From the NCBI RefSeq assembly GCF_019656335.1, contig NZ_BPLZ01000004.1:62001-126000 (forward strand): a stretch of 64,000 nucleotides of DNA, read 5' to 3'. The stretch comes from Pseudomonas sp. NCCP-436 (GTDB lineage: Bacteria; Pseudomonadota; Gammaproteobacteria; Pseudomonadales; Pseudomonadaceae). The notes under the pieces are model-generated. The model was given only the letters and a program-made list of their open reading frames with translations. It ran no database searches and was not told where the DNA came from. Each line of letters begins with the position of its first letter. The stretch's first letter is position 1. Shown one piece after another: positions 36,362 through 45,135 of this stretch. Position numbers and translations under genes: made by a program.

Positions 36362-37288
36362 ATGGACGAGGTTAAAATCGCCTTCGACCCGAGCAGCCTG
36401 GTGCTGATCAACCTGATCGTTGCGCTGATGATGTTCGGCGTCTCGCTCGAACTGCGCGCCGAGGATTTCCGCCGCATCGTGCGTTCTCCCCGTGCGCCCT
36501 TCATCGGCCTGCTGGCGCAGTTCCTGCTTTTGCCGGCACTGACCTGCCTGGCCTGCTGGCTGCTACGCATCGAGCCAGAACTGGCACTGGGTATGACTCT
36601 GGTGGCATCCTGTCCCGGCGGCAGCTTCTCCAACATCATGACCTGGATGGCGCGTGGCAACGTCGCTGTCTCGGTGAGCATGACCGCCGTCTCCAGCCTT
36701 GCCGCCAGTGTGCTGACGCCACTTAACTTCGCCTTCTACGCCTGGCTCAACCCGTATACCCAGCCTCTGCTCACCAGCATCGATATCGATCCGTTCGGTC
36801 TGCTGCTTCTGGTGGTACTGGTACTCGGCGTACCGCTGGTGGCCGGCATGGCTATCGGCAGGCGTTTCCCTCTACTGACCCTGCGCGTGGAGAAACCGTT
36901 GCGTCTGGCCAGTCTGGTCGTGATGCTGGGTTTCGTTGGATTGGCTTTCAGTCGCAACCTGGATCAGTTCCTCAGCCATTTCCATCTGTTCTTCTGGCTG
37001 GTTGTCGGGCACAACCTGCTGGCCCTGTTGATTGGTTACTGCAGTGCGCGAATGGCGCGCCTGAGCGAGGCAGACACCCGAGCCGTCACTCTGGAGACCG
37101 GCATTCAAAACTCCGCACTGGGTCTGGTGATTATTTTCACTTTCTTCCCGCATGCCAGCGGCATGCTGCTGATCGCCGCATTCTGGGGCTGCTGGCATCT
37201 GGTCTCGGGCCTGAGCCTAGCGTGGCTCTGGTCGCGCCGCACGTCGGCAGCGGCGCCTGGCAGGCCGATCCAGGCAGGAGAACCCTGA
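36362..37288 (+). CDS. BASS-family transporter in the FMO operon
   Basis: This 308-residue membrane protein of the bile acid:sodium symporter family has about nine or ten helices. SCPGGSFSNIMTWMARGNVAVSVSMTAVSSLAA (near residues 81-113) and LETGIQNSALGLVIIFTF (near 244-261) are the two crossover motifs. It starts two bases after the FMO gene, whose last codons contain a GGAGG ribosome site, and its TGA overlaps the next ATG (TGATG). Likely imports or exports an organic anion that the operon metabolises. The substrate cannot be inferred more closely. Confidence 0.87.
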   Translation: MDEVKIAFDPSSLVLINLIVALMMFGVSLELRAEDFRRIVRSPRAPFIGLLAQFLLLPALTCLACWLLRIEPELALGMTLVASCPGGSFSNIMTWMARGNVAVSVSMTAVSSLAASVLTPLNFAFYAWLNPYTQPLLTSIDIDPFGLLLLVVLVLGVPLVAGMAIGRRFPLLTLRVEKPLRLASLVVMLGFVGLAFSRNLDQFLSHFHLFFWLVVGHNLLALLIGYCSARMARLSEADTRAVTLETGIQNSALGLVIIFTFFPHASGMLLIAAFWGCWHLVSGLSLAWLWSRRTSAAAPGRPIQAGEP

Positions 37289-38070
37289 TGCACGTTACCC
37301 TGATCACCGGCGCTGCCGGTGGGCTCGGCTGGCAGCTGGCACGGGCCTGCCACGCCCGCGGCGACGCCCTGCTGCTGACCGACATCGATGCTGCCGGTCT
37401 GGCTGAGCGTATTGCAGAGCTGGAAAGCGATCGAGTACTGGGGCTGCCCGGCGACATCACGGAGTCGGCGCTGCATGAGCAGCTCATCGAAGCCTGCCGC
37501 ACACGCTTCGGCCGTCTGGACCTGCTGATCAATAACGCCGGCATCACCCATCGCTCCCCCACCGTACGCACAGCACCTGCCGTGTTCCGCAAGGTCATGG
37601 CAGTGGACTATCACGCGCCGCTGGAACTGACCCTCAGCGCCCTGCCGCTGCTGCGCGAGAGCCGCGGTCAGGTAATTGCCATAGGCTCCATGGCCGGCTG
37701 GATGCCGGTTTTGGGACGGGCAGGCTACTGCGCGGCGAAAAGCGCACTGGCCCAGGCCTTCGAGGTATTACGAGGAGAAATCGAGCGTGACGGCATTGGC
37801 CTGCTGCTGGTCTATCCAAGCTTTCTCGACACTCCCATCGAACGCAACGCACTCGGTGCCGACGGTCTTCCTGCCGCTCATCCGCGCTCAACGATCGGTG
37901 CCATACGCAGTGCCGAGTGGATGGCCGTGCAGACTCTCCAGGCCCTGCAACAACGCCGCAAGCGACTGTTTCCGGATCGCGCCAGCTGGCTGGCAAGCCT
38001 GCTCTGGCGTCTGACCCCCAGTCTCTACTACCAGAAAATGAGCCAGCGCTTCGCCGGAGAATTGCCATGA
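37288..38070 (+). CDS. SDR-family oxidoreductase in the FMO operon
   Basis: This 260-residue classical short-chain dehydrogenase has TGAAGGLG at residues 7-14, INNAG at 81-85, Ser134 and YCAAK with Tyr147 and Lys151. Asp32 in LTDIDA, at the end of strand 2, suggests NAD preference. The C-terminal 50 residues (ALQQRRKRLFPDRASWLASLLWRLTPSLYYQKM) are basic and hydrophobic, a feature of SDRs acting on lipids or membrane-associated substrates. ATG 37288 overlaps the BASS stop and its own stop overlaps the next start (ATGA at 38067). Substrate unknown. Confidence 0.87.
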   Translation: MHVTLITGAAGGLGWQLARACHARGDALLLTDIDAAGLAERIAELESDRVLGLPGDITESALHEQLIEACRTRFGRLDLLINNAGITHRSPTVRTAPAVFRKVMAVDYHAPLELTLSALPLLRESRGQVIAIGSMAGWMPVLGRAGYCAAKSALAQAFEVLRGEIERDGIGLLLVYPSFLDTPIERNALGADGLPAAHPRSTIGAIRSAEWMAVQTLQALQQRRKRLFPDRASWLASLLWRLTPSLYYQKMSQRFAGELP

Positions 38071-38810
38071 CTGCCCTTGCCCCCTACGCACTGGGCCTGT
38101 TCATCCTGCTGGCCTACACACTGGAAGCGGTAACCGGCTTCGGCAGTATCGTCATTGCCCTGTCACTCGGCGCGCTGCTGTTGCCAATCGATCAACTGCT
38201 GCCAGTACTTGTTCCACTGAACATCGGCATGACCGGCTACCTAGCCTGGCAGCACCGCGCACAGATCGACCTGACGCTGCTGCTGGGCAGCATCCTGCCG
38301 GGGATGTTGGTCGGCACCCTGCTCGGCTACTGGCTGCTGCCCTGGCTGGATGCCGGGCTGCTCAAGCGCGGCTTCGGCGTACTGATCCTGTGGTTCGCCG
38401 GCCGTGAGCTATGGCGTCTGCGCCGGGCTAGCACTCTGCCGCAGCGTCCGGCCTGGCTGACCCGTCTGATCACCCTGGGCGCTGGTCTGAGCCATGGACT
38501 GTTCGCCTCCGGCGGTCCGCTGCTGGTGTTCGGCCTGACCGGCACGCATCTGGACAAGGCTCGTCTGCGCGCCACCCTGGTCAGCGTCTGGTTCACCCTC
38601 AACAGTCTGCTGACCCTGGCTTTCCTGCTCGACGGCCGCCTGATTCCGGCACTGCCACAGGTATTGGGCTATGCGCCGCTGCTGCTGCTCGGCGTCTGGT
38701 TCGGCGAACGCCTGCATCGGCGTTTTGACGAGCGTCATTTCCGCATCGCCATCTACATCCTGCTGCTGGCCACCGGCATCCTGCTGCTGGCCCCCTGGAG
38801 ACTGCCATGA
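38067..38810 (+). CDS. TauE/SafE (TSUP) family membrane protein in the FMO operon
   Basis: This 247-residue integral membrane protein has about seven to eight helices. EAVTGFGSIVIALSLGALLLPIDQLLPVLVPLNI is the first TSUP repeat half, and GLSHGLFASGGPLLVFGLTG, with the family SxGG motif, is in the second. TSUP proteins export sulfite, sulfoacetate or other small organic anions. It overlaps the SDR by four bases upstream and the amidohydrolase by four bases downstream (ATGA at 38807-38810). Anion efflux of an oxidised or hydrolysed product is the simplest inference. Confidence 0.85.
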   Translation: MTALAPYALGLFILLAYTLEAVTGFGSIVIALSLGALLLPIDQLLPVLVPLNIGMTGYLAWQHRAQIDLTLLLGSILPGMLVGTLLGYWLLPWLDAGLLKRGFGVLILWFAGRELWRLRRASTLPQRPAWLTRLITLGAGLSHGLFASGGPLLVFGLTGTHLDKARLRATLVSVWFTLNSLLTLAFLLDGRLIPALPQVLGYAPLLLLGVWFGERLHRRFDERHFRIAIYILLLATGILLLAPWRLP

Positions 38811-40600
38811 GCTACGACATCATCATCAAGAACGGTCTGTACTTCGACGGCACCGGCACCCCGGGGGTCCGTCGTCACATTGGCATCCGCAATGGACGGA
38901 TCGACGTACTCAGCCTCAGCCCGCTGAACGAAGACGGTTGCCCTGAGGTGATCGACGCCGAAGGCAAGTGGATCACCCCAGGTTTTCTGGAAATCCACTC
39001 ACACTACGACGCCGAAGTAATTGCCGCACCGGCACTGAAGGAGTCGGTGCGCCACGGCGTAACCACCGTTACCATCGGCTCCTGCTCCATTTCCATGGTG
39101 CTGGCTGAACCCGAGGACTGTTCGGATCTGTTCACCCGGGTCGAGGCAGTGCCGCGCGAATATGTCCTGCCGATCCTGCAGGAGAAGAAGACCTGGCGCG
39201 ACGCATCTGGCTATCGCGCTTTCTACGACCAGCTACCGCTGGGACCGAACGTCAACTCCTTCCTCGGCCACTCCGAGCTGCGCGTGGCAGTCATGGGCCT
39301 GGAACGCGCTACCAGTCGGGTCAAACCGACCGAGACTGAAATGCGGCGTATGGAGCAACTGCTGGAGGAAGCACTGGATGCCGGCTGTATCGGTCTTTCG
39401 GTAATGACGACACGGCTGGACAAGATGGACGGTGACCGCGCCTGGTCAAGTCCCTTGCCTTCTACCTTCGCCAGCTGGAAGGAGTTTTCACGACTGTTCG
39501 CCATCCTCCGTCGGCGCGGTGCCGTGCTGCAGGGCGCGCCCAATGCGGTCACCAAGGTCAACGTGTTCGCCTTCCTCTGGCAAGCCCATGGCTGGTTCCG
39601 CAAGCCGCTCAAGTGCACCATGCTCACAGCCCTGGATCTCAAGTCGCAACCACTGCTACACCGTTTCACGCGTCTTTCCGGCTGGCTGGCGAACAAGGTA
39701 CTGCGCGGCCACTTCCGCTGGCAGACCCTGCCGGCCCCCTTCACTCTGCGTCTGGAAGGTCTCAACGTGAACGCCTTCGAGGAGTTCGGTGCAGGTGAGA
39801 TTCTGCGCAATATCAAGGATCCGGACGAACTCTACGCCAAGGTCAAGGAACCCGAGTTCCGCGCCCTGTTCAAGAAGCAGGTCAAGGCGATCCTGACCAA
39901 GGGCCTGTGGCACCGCGATTTCTCCGATTGCTGGGTAACCGAATGCCCGGATCCTGCAATGGTCGGCAAGAACTTCAAGCAGCTCGGTCAGGCGCGCGGC
40001 CTGGACGCGGTGGATGCCTACTTCGAGCTGGCCTGCCAGTACCGCGAGGAGCTGAAATGGACGACCTGCTACGGCAACGAGCGCGAGCCGATCATGCGCA
40101 AGCTGCTGGCCAGCCCCTGGACGCACCCGGGCTTCGCCGACTCCGGCGCGCACCTGCGCTCCATCGCCCAGTACAACTTCCCACTGCGTTTTCTCAAGTA
40201 CGTGCGCGACGCCGAACTGGCTGGCGAGCCGTTTATGGAGCTGGGGCAGGCGGTACGCCGCTGCAGCGGCGAGCTGGCCGACTTCATTGGGGTAGATGCC
40301 GGATACATCCGTGTCGGTGATCGCGCCGACCTGGTGCTGATAAACCCGGCGGGACTCGACGAAACACTGGATGAACTGCACGAGGCGCCGATGGAAGTGC
40401 TCGGCCTGGAGCGAGTGGTCAAGCGCAATGACGCAGCGGTGGAGCTGACGCTGATCAACGGTCGGATCGCCTACCGGCGTGGCCTGGAGTACCCGGACGA
40501 GTTGGGCAAGGTACAGCAGTACGGCTGTTTCCTGCCGAGCCGCGAAGTGCTGCCGCGCTATCAGCCCGTGGCACAACCAAGTCATATCGCACCGGCCTAA
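38807..40600 (+). CDS. Amidohydrolase-superfamily enzyme (D-aminoacylase-like), last gene of the FMO operon
   Basis: This 597-residue metal-dependent hydrolase has KWITPGFLEIHSHYDAEVIAAPALKESVRHGVTTVTIGSCSIS near residues 48-90, where the HSH pair takes the place of the usual HxH metal ligands. GCIGLS is near 190, GFADSGAHLRSIAQYNFPLRF near 443 and the closing GYIRVGDRADLVLINPAGLDE near 500. This is the layout of N-acyl-D-amino-acid deacylases and dihydropyrimidinase-like amidohydrolases, although it is about 100 residues longer than typical D-aminoacylases. It may open an amide, lactam or N-acyl bond in a compound first oxidised by the FMO. Substrate unknown. Confidence 0.84.
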   Translation: MSYDIIIKNGLYFDGTGTPGVRRHIGIRNGRIDVLSLSPLNEDGCPEVIDAEGKWITPGFLEIHSHYDAEVIAAPALKESVRHGVTTVTIGSCSISMVLAEPEDCSDLFTRVEAVPREYVLPILQEKKTWRDASGYRAFYDQLPLGPNVNSFLGHSELRVAVMGLERATSRVKPTETEMRRMEQLLEEALDAGCIGLSVMTTRLDKMDGDRAWSSPLPSTFASWKEFSRLFAILRRRGAVLQGAPNAVTKVNVFAFLWQAHGWFRKPLKCTMLTALDLKSQPLLHRFTRLSGWLANKVLRGHFRWQTLPAPFTLRLEGLNVNAFEEFGAGEILRNIKDPDELYAKVKEPEFRALFKKQVKAILTKGLWHRDFSDCWVTECPDPAMVGKNFKQLGQARGLDAVDAYFELACQYREELKWTTCYGNEREPIMRKLLASPWTHPGFADSGAHLRSIAQYNFPLRFLKYVRDAELAGEPFMELGQAVRRCSGELADFIGVDAGYIRVGDRADLVLINPAGLDETLDELHEAPMEVLGLERVVKRNDAAVELTLINGRIAYRRGLEYPDELGKVQQYGCFLPSREVLPRYQPVAQPSHIAPA

Positions 40601-40675
40601 GGGAGTCTGGGCTTTCAGTGAGCGGGGCCAGTTCGGTTAAGATGCGCCTCTTCCGCCCCAATGTCAGAGACGCTC

Positions 40676-42022
40676 ATGCCACACACCTGGAGCCCAGACA
40701 GCTGGAGGGCCAAGCCTATCCAGCAGCAGCCCGAATACCCTGACGCCGCACACCTTGCTCGGGTTGAGCAGACCCTGGCCGGCTACCCGCCGCTGGTGTT
40801 CGCCGGCGAGGCCCGCGAACTGCGCCGGCAGTTCGCCGAGGTCACCCAGGGCCGCGCCTTCCTGCTGCAGGGTGGCGACTGCGCTGAAAGCTTTGCCGAA
40901 TTTTCCGCAGCAAAGATCCGCGATACCTTCAAGGTGCTGCTGCAAATGGCCATTGTCATGACCTTTGCCGCTGGTTGCCCGGTGGTGAAGGTGGGCCGCA
41001 TGGCCGGCCAGTTCGCCAAACCCCGCTCGGCAGGCTACGAGACGGTCGATGGCGTCACCTTGCCCGCCTACCGCGGCGACATCGTCAACGGCATCGCCTT
41101 CGACGCCGCCAGCCGCGCGCCTGATCCCGAGCGTCTGCTACAGGCCTATCACCAGGCCACGGCAAGTCTCAATCTGCTGCGCGCCTTCGCTCAGGGTGGC
41201 CTCGCCGATCTGCATCAGGTGCATCAGTGGAACCTGGACTTCATCGCCAACTCGGCACTGTCGGAAAAATACCGACAACTGGCCGAGCGTATCGACGAAA
41301 CCCTGGCCTTTATGCGCGCCGTAGGACTGGACAGCGCCTCCCAACTGCGCGAAACCAGCTTCTTCACCGCCCACGAGGCTCTGCTGCTGAATTACGAGCA
41401 GGCCTTCGTTCGCCAGGACAGCCTCACCGGCCGCTGGTACGACTGCTCCGCGCACATGCTTTGGATCGGCGACCGCACCCGCCAGCTCGATGGTGCCCAC
41501 GTCGAATTCATGCGCGGCATCGAGAACCCGATAGGGGTCAAGGTCGGCCCGAGCATGGATCCGGACGAACTGATTCGCCTGATCGACATCCTCAATCCGG
41601 AAAACGATCCGGGTCGCCTCAACCTGATCGTGCGTATGGGGGCCAACAAGGTCGAGGCACACTTCCCGCGCCTGCTGCGCAAGGTGCAGAGCGAAGGCCG
41701 CCAGGTGCTATGGAGTTCAGATCCGATGCACGGCAATACCATCAAGGCCTCCAGCGGCTACAAGACTCGCGACTTTGCGCAGATCCTCGCCGAAGTCCGA
41801 CAGTTCTTTGCCGTTCACCGCGCCGAGGGCACCCATGCCGGCGGCATTCATATCGAGATGACCGGACAGAACGTCACCGAGTGCATTGGCGGTGCACGAC
41901 CGATCACCGAGGATGGCCTGAGCGATCGTTACCATACCCACTGCGACCCGCGCATGAATGCCGACCAGTCCCTGGAGCTGGCCTTCATGATCGCCGAGAC
42001 ACTGAAGCAGGCACAGCGCTGA
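40676..42022 (+). CDS. Class II 3-deoxy-7-phosphoheptulonate synthase (DAHP synthase)
   Basis: This 448-residue class II (plant/PhzC-type) DAHP synthase condenses phosphoenolpyruvate with erythrose 4-phosphate, the entry step to aromatic amino acids. Seen: [95 protein letters not shown] and [24 protein letters not shown] upstream makes ATG 40676 a better start than 40661. It follows the amidohydrolase by about 75 bases. Pseudomonads carry several DAHP synthases with different feedback control, and this one is not flanked by phenazine genes. Confidence 0.93.
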   Translation: MPHTWSPDSWRAKPIQQQPEYPDAAHLARVEQTLAGYPPLVFAGEARELRRQFAEVTQGRAFLLQGGDCAESFAEFSAAKIRDTFKVLLQMAIVMTFAAGCPVVKVGRMAGQFAKPRSAGYETVDGVTLPAYRGDIVNGIAFDAASRAPDPERLLQAYHQATASLNLLRAFAQGGLADLHQVHQWNLDFIANSALSEKYRQLAERIDETLAFMRAVGLDSASQLRETSFFTAHEALLLNYEQAFVRQDSLTGRWYDCSAHMLWIGDRTRQLDGAHVEFMRGIENPIGVKVGPSMDPDELIRLIDILNPENDPGRLNLIVRMGANKVEAHFPRLLRKVQSEGRQVLWSSDPMHGNTIKASSGYKTRDFAQILAEVRQFFAVHRAEGTHAGGIHIEMTGQNVTECIGGARPITEDGLSDRYHTHCDPRMNADQSLELAFMIAETLKQAQR

Positions 42023-42170
42023 CCCGGGTGGAGAACCGGCTCACACTTATCCTGCGCTTCTGCGGCATAATGCAGGCTGCGCCGACCGTCCGGCGCAGTA
42101 GCTGCGAAATGACCGTACTGCTGTCTGTCGGGTAGATTCGCCGCCACCATCACTTACACGGACAATGATC

Positions 42171-42926
42171 ATGCAACTGCGTACCTCTCTCTCCGCCTTC
42201 GCCCTGTCCGGCGCCGTCCTGCTGAGCGGCTGCCAGAACATGTCCCCCGATGCCATGCTGCAATCCGGCCTGATGGCCGTGCAAGCTGCCACCCTGACCG
42301 ATGCACAGGTCAAGAGCATGTCGGATCAGGCCTGCGCAGAAATGGATGCGGCTGCCAAGATTGCCGATGCCTCCAGCCCCTATACCAAGCGCCTGGAGAA
42401 GATCGCCGCCAATCTAGGCCATCAGATCAACGGTACTCCGATCAACTACAAGGTCTATCTGGCTGATGAGGCCAATGCCTGGGCCATGGCCAACGGCTGT
42501 GTGCGCGTCTACAGCGGGCTAATGGACCTGATGACCGACAATGAAGTGGAAGGAGTTCTTGGCCACGAGATCGGCCATGTCGCGCTCGGTCACACCAAAA
42601 AAGCCATGCAGACCGCCTACGCTACGGCCGCAGCCCGCAACGCTGCCGCTGCCTCGGGCAACTCCACCGTGGCCCTGCTGTCTGCTTCACAGCTCGGCGC
42701 ACTGGGCGAGCAACTGATCAATGCACAGTTCTCGCAAAGCCAGGAGAACGCCGCCGACAACTTCTCCTTCGACCTGCTGACCGAGCGCAACATCCCGCGC
42801 CAGGGTCTGGTCACCGCGTTCGAGAAACTGGCCAAGCTAGGCGGCGGCGAAGGCAGCCTGTTCTCCTCCCACCCCGGTGCCTACGAGCGTGCGCAAAACA
42901 TGCGCACACGCCTGAGTCAGCAATAG
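42171..42926 (+). CDS. M48-family metalloprotease lipoprotein
   Basis: This 251-residue lipoprotein (signal MQLRTSLSAFALSGAVLLSGC, Cys21 lipidated) has the zinc-protease motif HEIGHVALGH near residue 131. The later QSQENAADNFSFDLL contains the third zinc ligand (Glu). It resembles the LoiP/YggG-type M48 peptidases tethered to the outer membrane and involved in protein quality control. ATG 42165 is an alternative start two codons upstream, but the CACGG site fits 42171 better. The gene is convergent with the EamA transporter gene and a hairpin lies between them. Confidence 0.87.
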   Translation: MQLRTSLSAFALSGAVLLSGCQNMSPDAMLQSGLMAVQAATLTDAQVKSMSDQACAEMDAAAKIADASSPYTKRLEKIAANLGHQINGTPINYKVYLADEANAWAMANGCVRVYSGLMDLMTDNEVEGVLGHEIGHVALGHTKKAMQTAYATAAARNAAAASGNSTVALLSASQLGALGEQLINAQFSQSQENAADNFSFDLLTERNIPRQGLVTAFEKLAKLGGGEGSLFSSHPGAYERAQNMRTRLSQQ

Positions 42927-42937
42927 GAAGCCAAGAC

Positions 42938-42966
42938 GTCTGCCCTGAGGAGCTTACGGGGCAGAC
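42938..42966. terminator. Hairpin between the M48 protease and EamA genes
   Basis: GTCTGCCC and GGGCAGAC form an eight-base-pair stem around a 13-base loop between two converging genes. The sequence after it is only moderately T-rich. Confidence 0.55.
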
Positions 42967-42975
42967 TCTTCCTGC

Positions 42976-43908
42976 CTACTCAGTTAACCTGGCTGCCAGC
43001 CGGCGGCGCAGCCAGGGAGCACTGCTAACCAGGCTGATACCGGCCAATACCAGAGCCGCGCCAATAATGAAGTTCAACGTCAGCGGCTCGTCCAGCACCA
43101 GTACCCCGAAGCTCACACCGAACAGGGGTGTCATGAAGGAAAACACCGCCATGTTCGAAGCCAGGTAGCGGCGCAACAGCCAGAACCATGCCAGGTAGGT
43201 GAAGAACGACACCACCACACCTTGCAGCAAAATGCTGCCCACAGCCAGTGGCGTCCAACGCAGCTGACTGAAATCCACCACCAGCAACGCATAAGCCAGC
43301 AGTAGCACAAAGGCCACTCCTAACTGGTAGAACAGTGTCAATCCCGCTGGGGCTTCCGACAGGCGCGAGCCGCGCACCACAACGGTGGTCATACCCCAGG
43401 CCATGCCTGCACAGAGTCCCAATGCATCGCCGAGCAACATCGAGGCGTCAAGTCCACCCCAGTTCCCGCCGATGCCGAAAGCCACCACTACACCGCTAAA
43501 GCACAGTGCAATACCCAGCCACTGCAGTAGACGCAGACGTTCGCTGGGCAACATAAAATGCAAACCCAGTGCCGAGAAGATCGGCGCCGTGTAGAGAAAC
43601 ACCGCCATGTGCGAAGCCGTGGTAAAGCGCAAGCCAGCGGCAATGAAGAAAAACTCCAGAGCAAACAGCACACCAGCCAGCAGACCGGCCAGCCAGGTCG
43701 GGCCTAGCCACTCACGCCAGCCACGTTGCCATAGCAACAACAACCCAACCAAAACGGCAGCGATGCCGGAGCGCAAGGCCACCTGCAACATGGGCGCGAC
43801 GTCATCGGCCGCCAGCTTGATGGCAACCTGCTGACTGCCCCATATGGCGCAGAGCAGCAGCATCACCTGGAACAGGAAAATGTCGGCGCCCTTACGTGCA
43901 GCACTCAT
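42976..43908 (-). CDS. EamA/DMT-family drug/metabolite transporter
   Basis: This 310-residue inner-membrane protein has ten predicted helices arranged as two EamA repeats. The first carries WGSQQVAIKLAADDVAPMLQVALRSGIAAVLVGLLLL. The second carries LTFNFIIGAALVLAGISLV-type sequence near the C-terminus and FMTPLFGVSFGVLVLDEPLTLNF. These exporters move amino acids, nucleosides or drugs. GGAG precedes the start. It stands alone, with about 370 bases of apparently noncoding DNA upstream. Substrate unknown. Confidence 0.88.
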   Translation of the reverse strand: MSAARKGADIFLFQVMLLLCAIWGSQQVAIKLAADDVAPMLQVALRSGIAAVLVGLLLLWQRGWREWLGPTWLAGLLAGVLFALEFFFIAAGLRFTTASHMAVFLYTAPIFSALGLHFMLPSERLRLLQWLGIALCFSGVVVAFGIGGNWGGLDASMLLGDALGLCAGMAWGMTTVVVRGSRLSEAPAGLTLFYQLGVAFVLLLAYALLVVDFSQLRWTPLAVGSILLQGVVVSFFTYLAWFWLLRRYLASNMAVFSFMTPLFGVSFGVLVLDEPLTLNFIIGAALVLAGISLVSSAPWLRRRLAARLTE

Positions 43909-44277
43909 TCAGACACTCCAGTCAGTTCATTTACACAACGAGCTCTCCCGTATCGGCTACAGCGCCTCGTTCAGGACACCCGGGCGCATCCGCCAACCCA
44001 GTTGACGCCAGCGGCGCCGCATAGGCCACAGCATTCGCAGCGCCGAAACTCGCCACGAACCATCACACAACCTTGCTGAACGTCGCCAGCCACGCCAACA
44101 GACTCGACAGCTGTCGTTCCAAAAAGCATTGCAGCAGAAAGTTGGATCACGCCATAGGCTTGTATCTGCCAGAAATGCCCAGTCAGACAGCATAACCGCC
44201 CCCATGACGGCAATCGTCCATTCGCCGCCCTCTATGGCACCGAAGGTTCTCGCCTGAAGAGAGCGAAGATTGACGTC
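43909..44277. other. Intergenic stretch without a convincing gene
   Basis: About 370 bases separate the EamA start (43908) and the TauE/SafE stop (44278), both on the minus strand. A minus-strand open frame at 43957-44205 (82 codons) is unusually rich in Trp, Arg and Cys and has no visible ribosome site, so it is probably chance. The region must contain the EamA promoter. I see no repeat or RNA gene. Confidence 0.5.
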
Positions 44278-45030
44278 CTACTCCAGCGCCAACATCAGTG
44301 CACAGAGCAGCAGGAAAACGCAGAACAGACTGCGTAGCAAAGACTCCGGCAGTGAATGCGCCAGACGCACTCCCCAACTGATGCTGAGAAGACCACCGAC
44401 GGCCAGCGGTACCCCCATCCACCAGTTGACCTGGTCATGCAGCGCATAGGTGAACAGCGTCACTCCAGTGCTGGGCAGTGCCAGTGACAACGACAGCCCC
44501 TGCGCCACAACCTGGGTAGCACCAAACAGACTGGTCAGTGCCGGCGTTGCCACCACCGCACCACCGACGCCAAACAGTCCCCCCAGAGCACCGGAAAACC
44601 CACCTAGCACGGCGAGCCAGCCACGCCTTTGCTGCAACCGGTCGACGCACGGACGCTGAGGCATTTGCATTCGCAGCAGACTGTAACCGACCAGCACCAG
44701 CAGAAACCCGACGAAGGCCCAGCGCATGCTGCGCGAATCCAGATCCACCGCATAGAGCGAAGCCAGCCAGGCACAGACGAGACCGGAGACACCAAGCAGC
44801 AAGGCATTGCGCAACTCGATGCGGTTGCGCTGGTGGTAACGCCAAAGCGCCAGCATCACATTGGGCACTACCATCACCAGCGCCGTCCCCTGAGCCAGTT
44901 GCTGATCCAGGCCGAACAGCACGCCCAGCACCGGAATGGCAATCAGACCGCCACCGATGCCGAATAGTCCGCCCAGTGTGCCGAGTCCGAGCCCCAGCAA
45001 AAGATTCAGCAGTGGATCAAGCAAATTCAT
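44278..45030 (-). CDS. TauE/SafE (TSUP) family membrane protein
   Basis: This 250-residue membrane protein shows both halves of the TSUP repeat: GLGLGTLGGLFGIGGGLIAIPVLGVLFGLDQQLAQGTALVMVVPNV and GFSGALGGLFGVGGAVVATPALTSLFGATQVVAQGLSLSLALP. The glycine-rich GIGGG and GVGGA loops are the hallmark. GGGGGGTG lies ahead of the ATG at 45030, and the upstream part of the open frame is not needed. It is divergent from a LysR-type regulator gene at 45136, the classic arrangement for a regulated exporter. Likely exports a small organic or inorganic anion. Confidence 0.87.
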   Translation of the reverse strand: MNLLDPLLNLLLGLGLGTLGGLFGIGGGLIAIPVLGVLFGLDQQLAQGTALVMVVPNVMLALWRYHQRNRIELRNALLLGVSGLVCAWLASLYAVDLDSRSMRWAFVGFLLVLVGYSLLRMQMPQRPCVDRLQQRRGWLAVLGGFSGALGGLFGVGGAVVATPALTSLFGATQVVAQGLSLSLALPSTGVTLFTYALHDQVNWWMGVPLAVGGLLSISWGVRLAHSLPESLLRSLFCVFLLLCALMLALE

Positions 45031-45062
45031 GGCACCCCCCGGACATTTCCACGCATGGTAGT

Positions 45063-45077
45063 CGCCAGCATATGGCG
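45063..45077. promoter_or_regulatory. Candidate LysR operator between TauE/SafE and LysR genes
   Basis: CGCCA-N5-TGGCG forms a perfect 15-base palindrome in the 105-base divergent intergenic region, 33 bases from one start and 59 from the other. The size suits a LysR recognition half-turn site. Confidence 0.4.
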
Positions 45078-45135
45078 CGGAAACGCACAGCCACGCAAAA
45101 TGGCTTTGCCCACAACGCAAAACAGAGACCACGCC

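Noticed and set aside
43957..44205. 82-codon minus-strand frame in the large intergenic gap
   Set aside because: Very Trp/Arg/Cys rich, no ribosome site, no recognisable domain.
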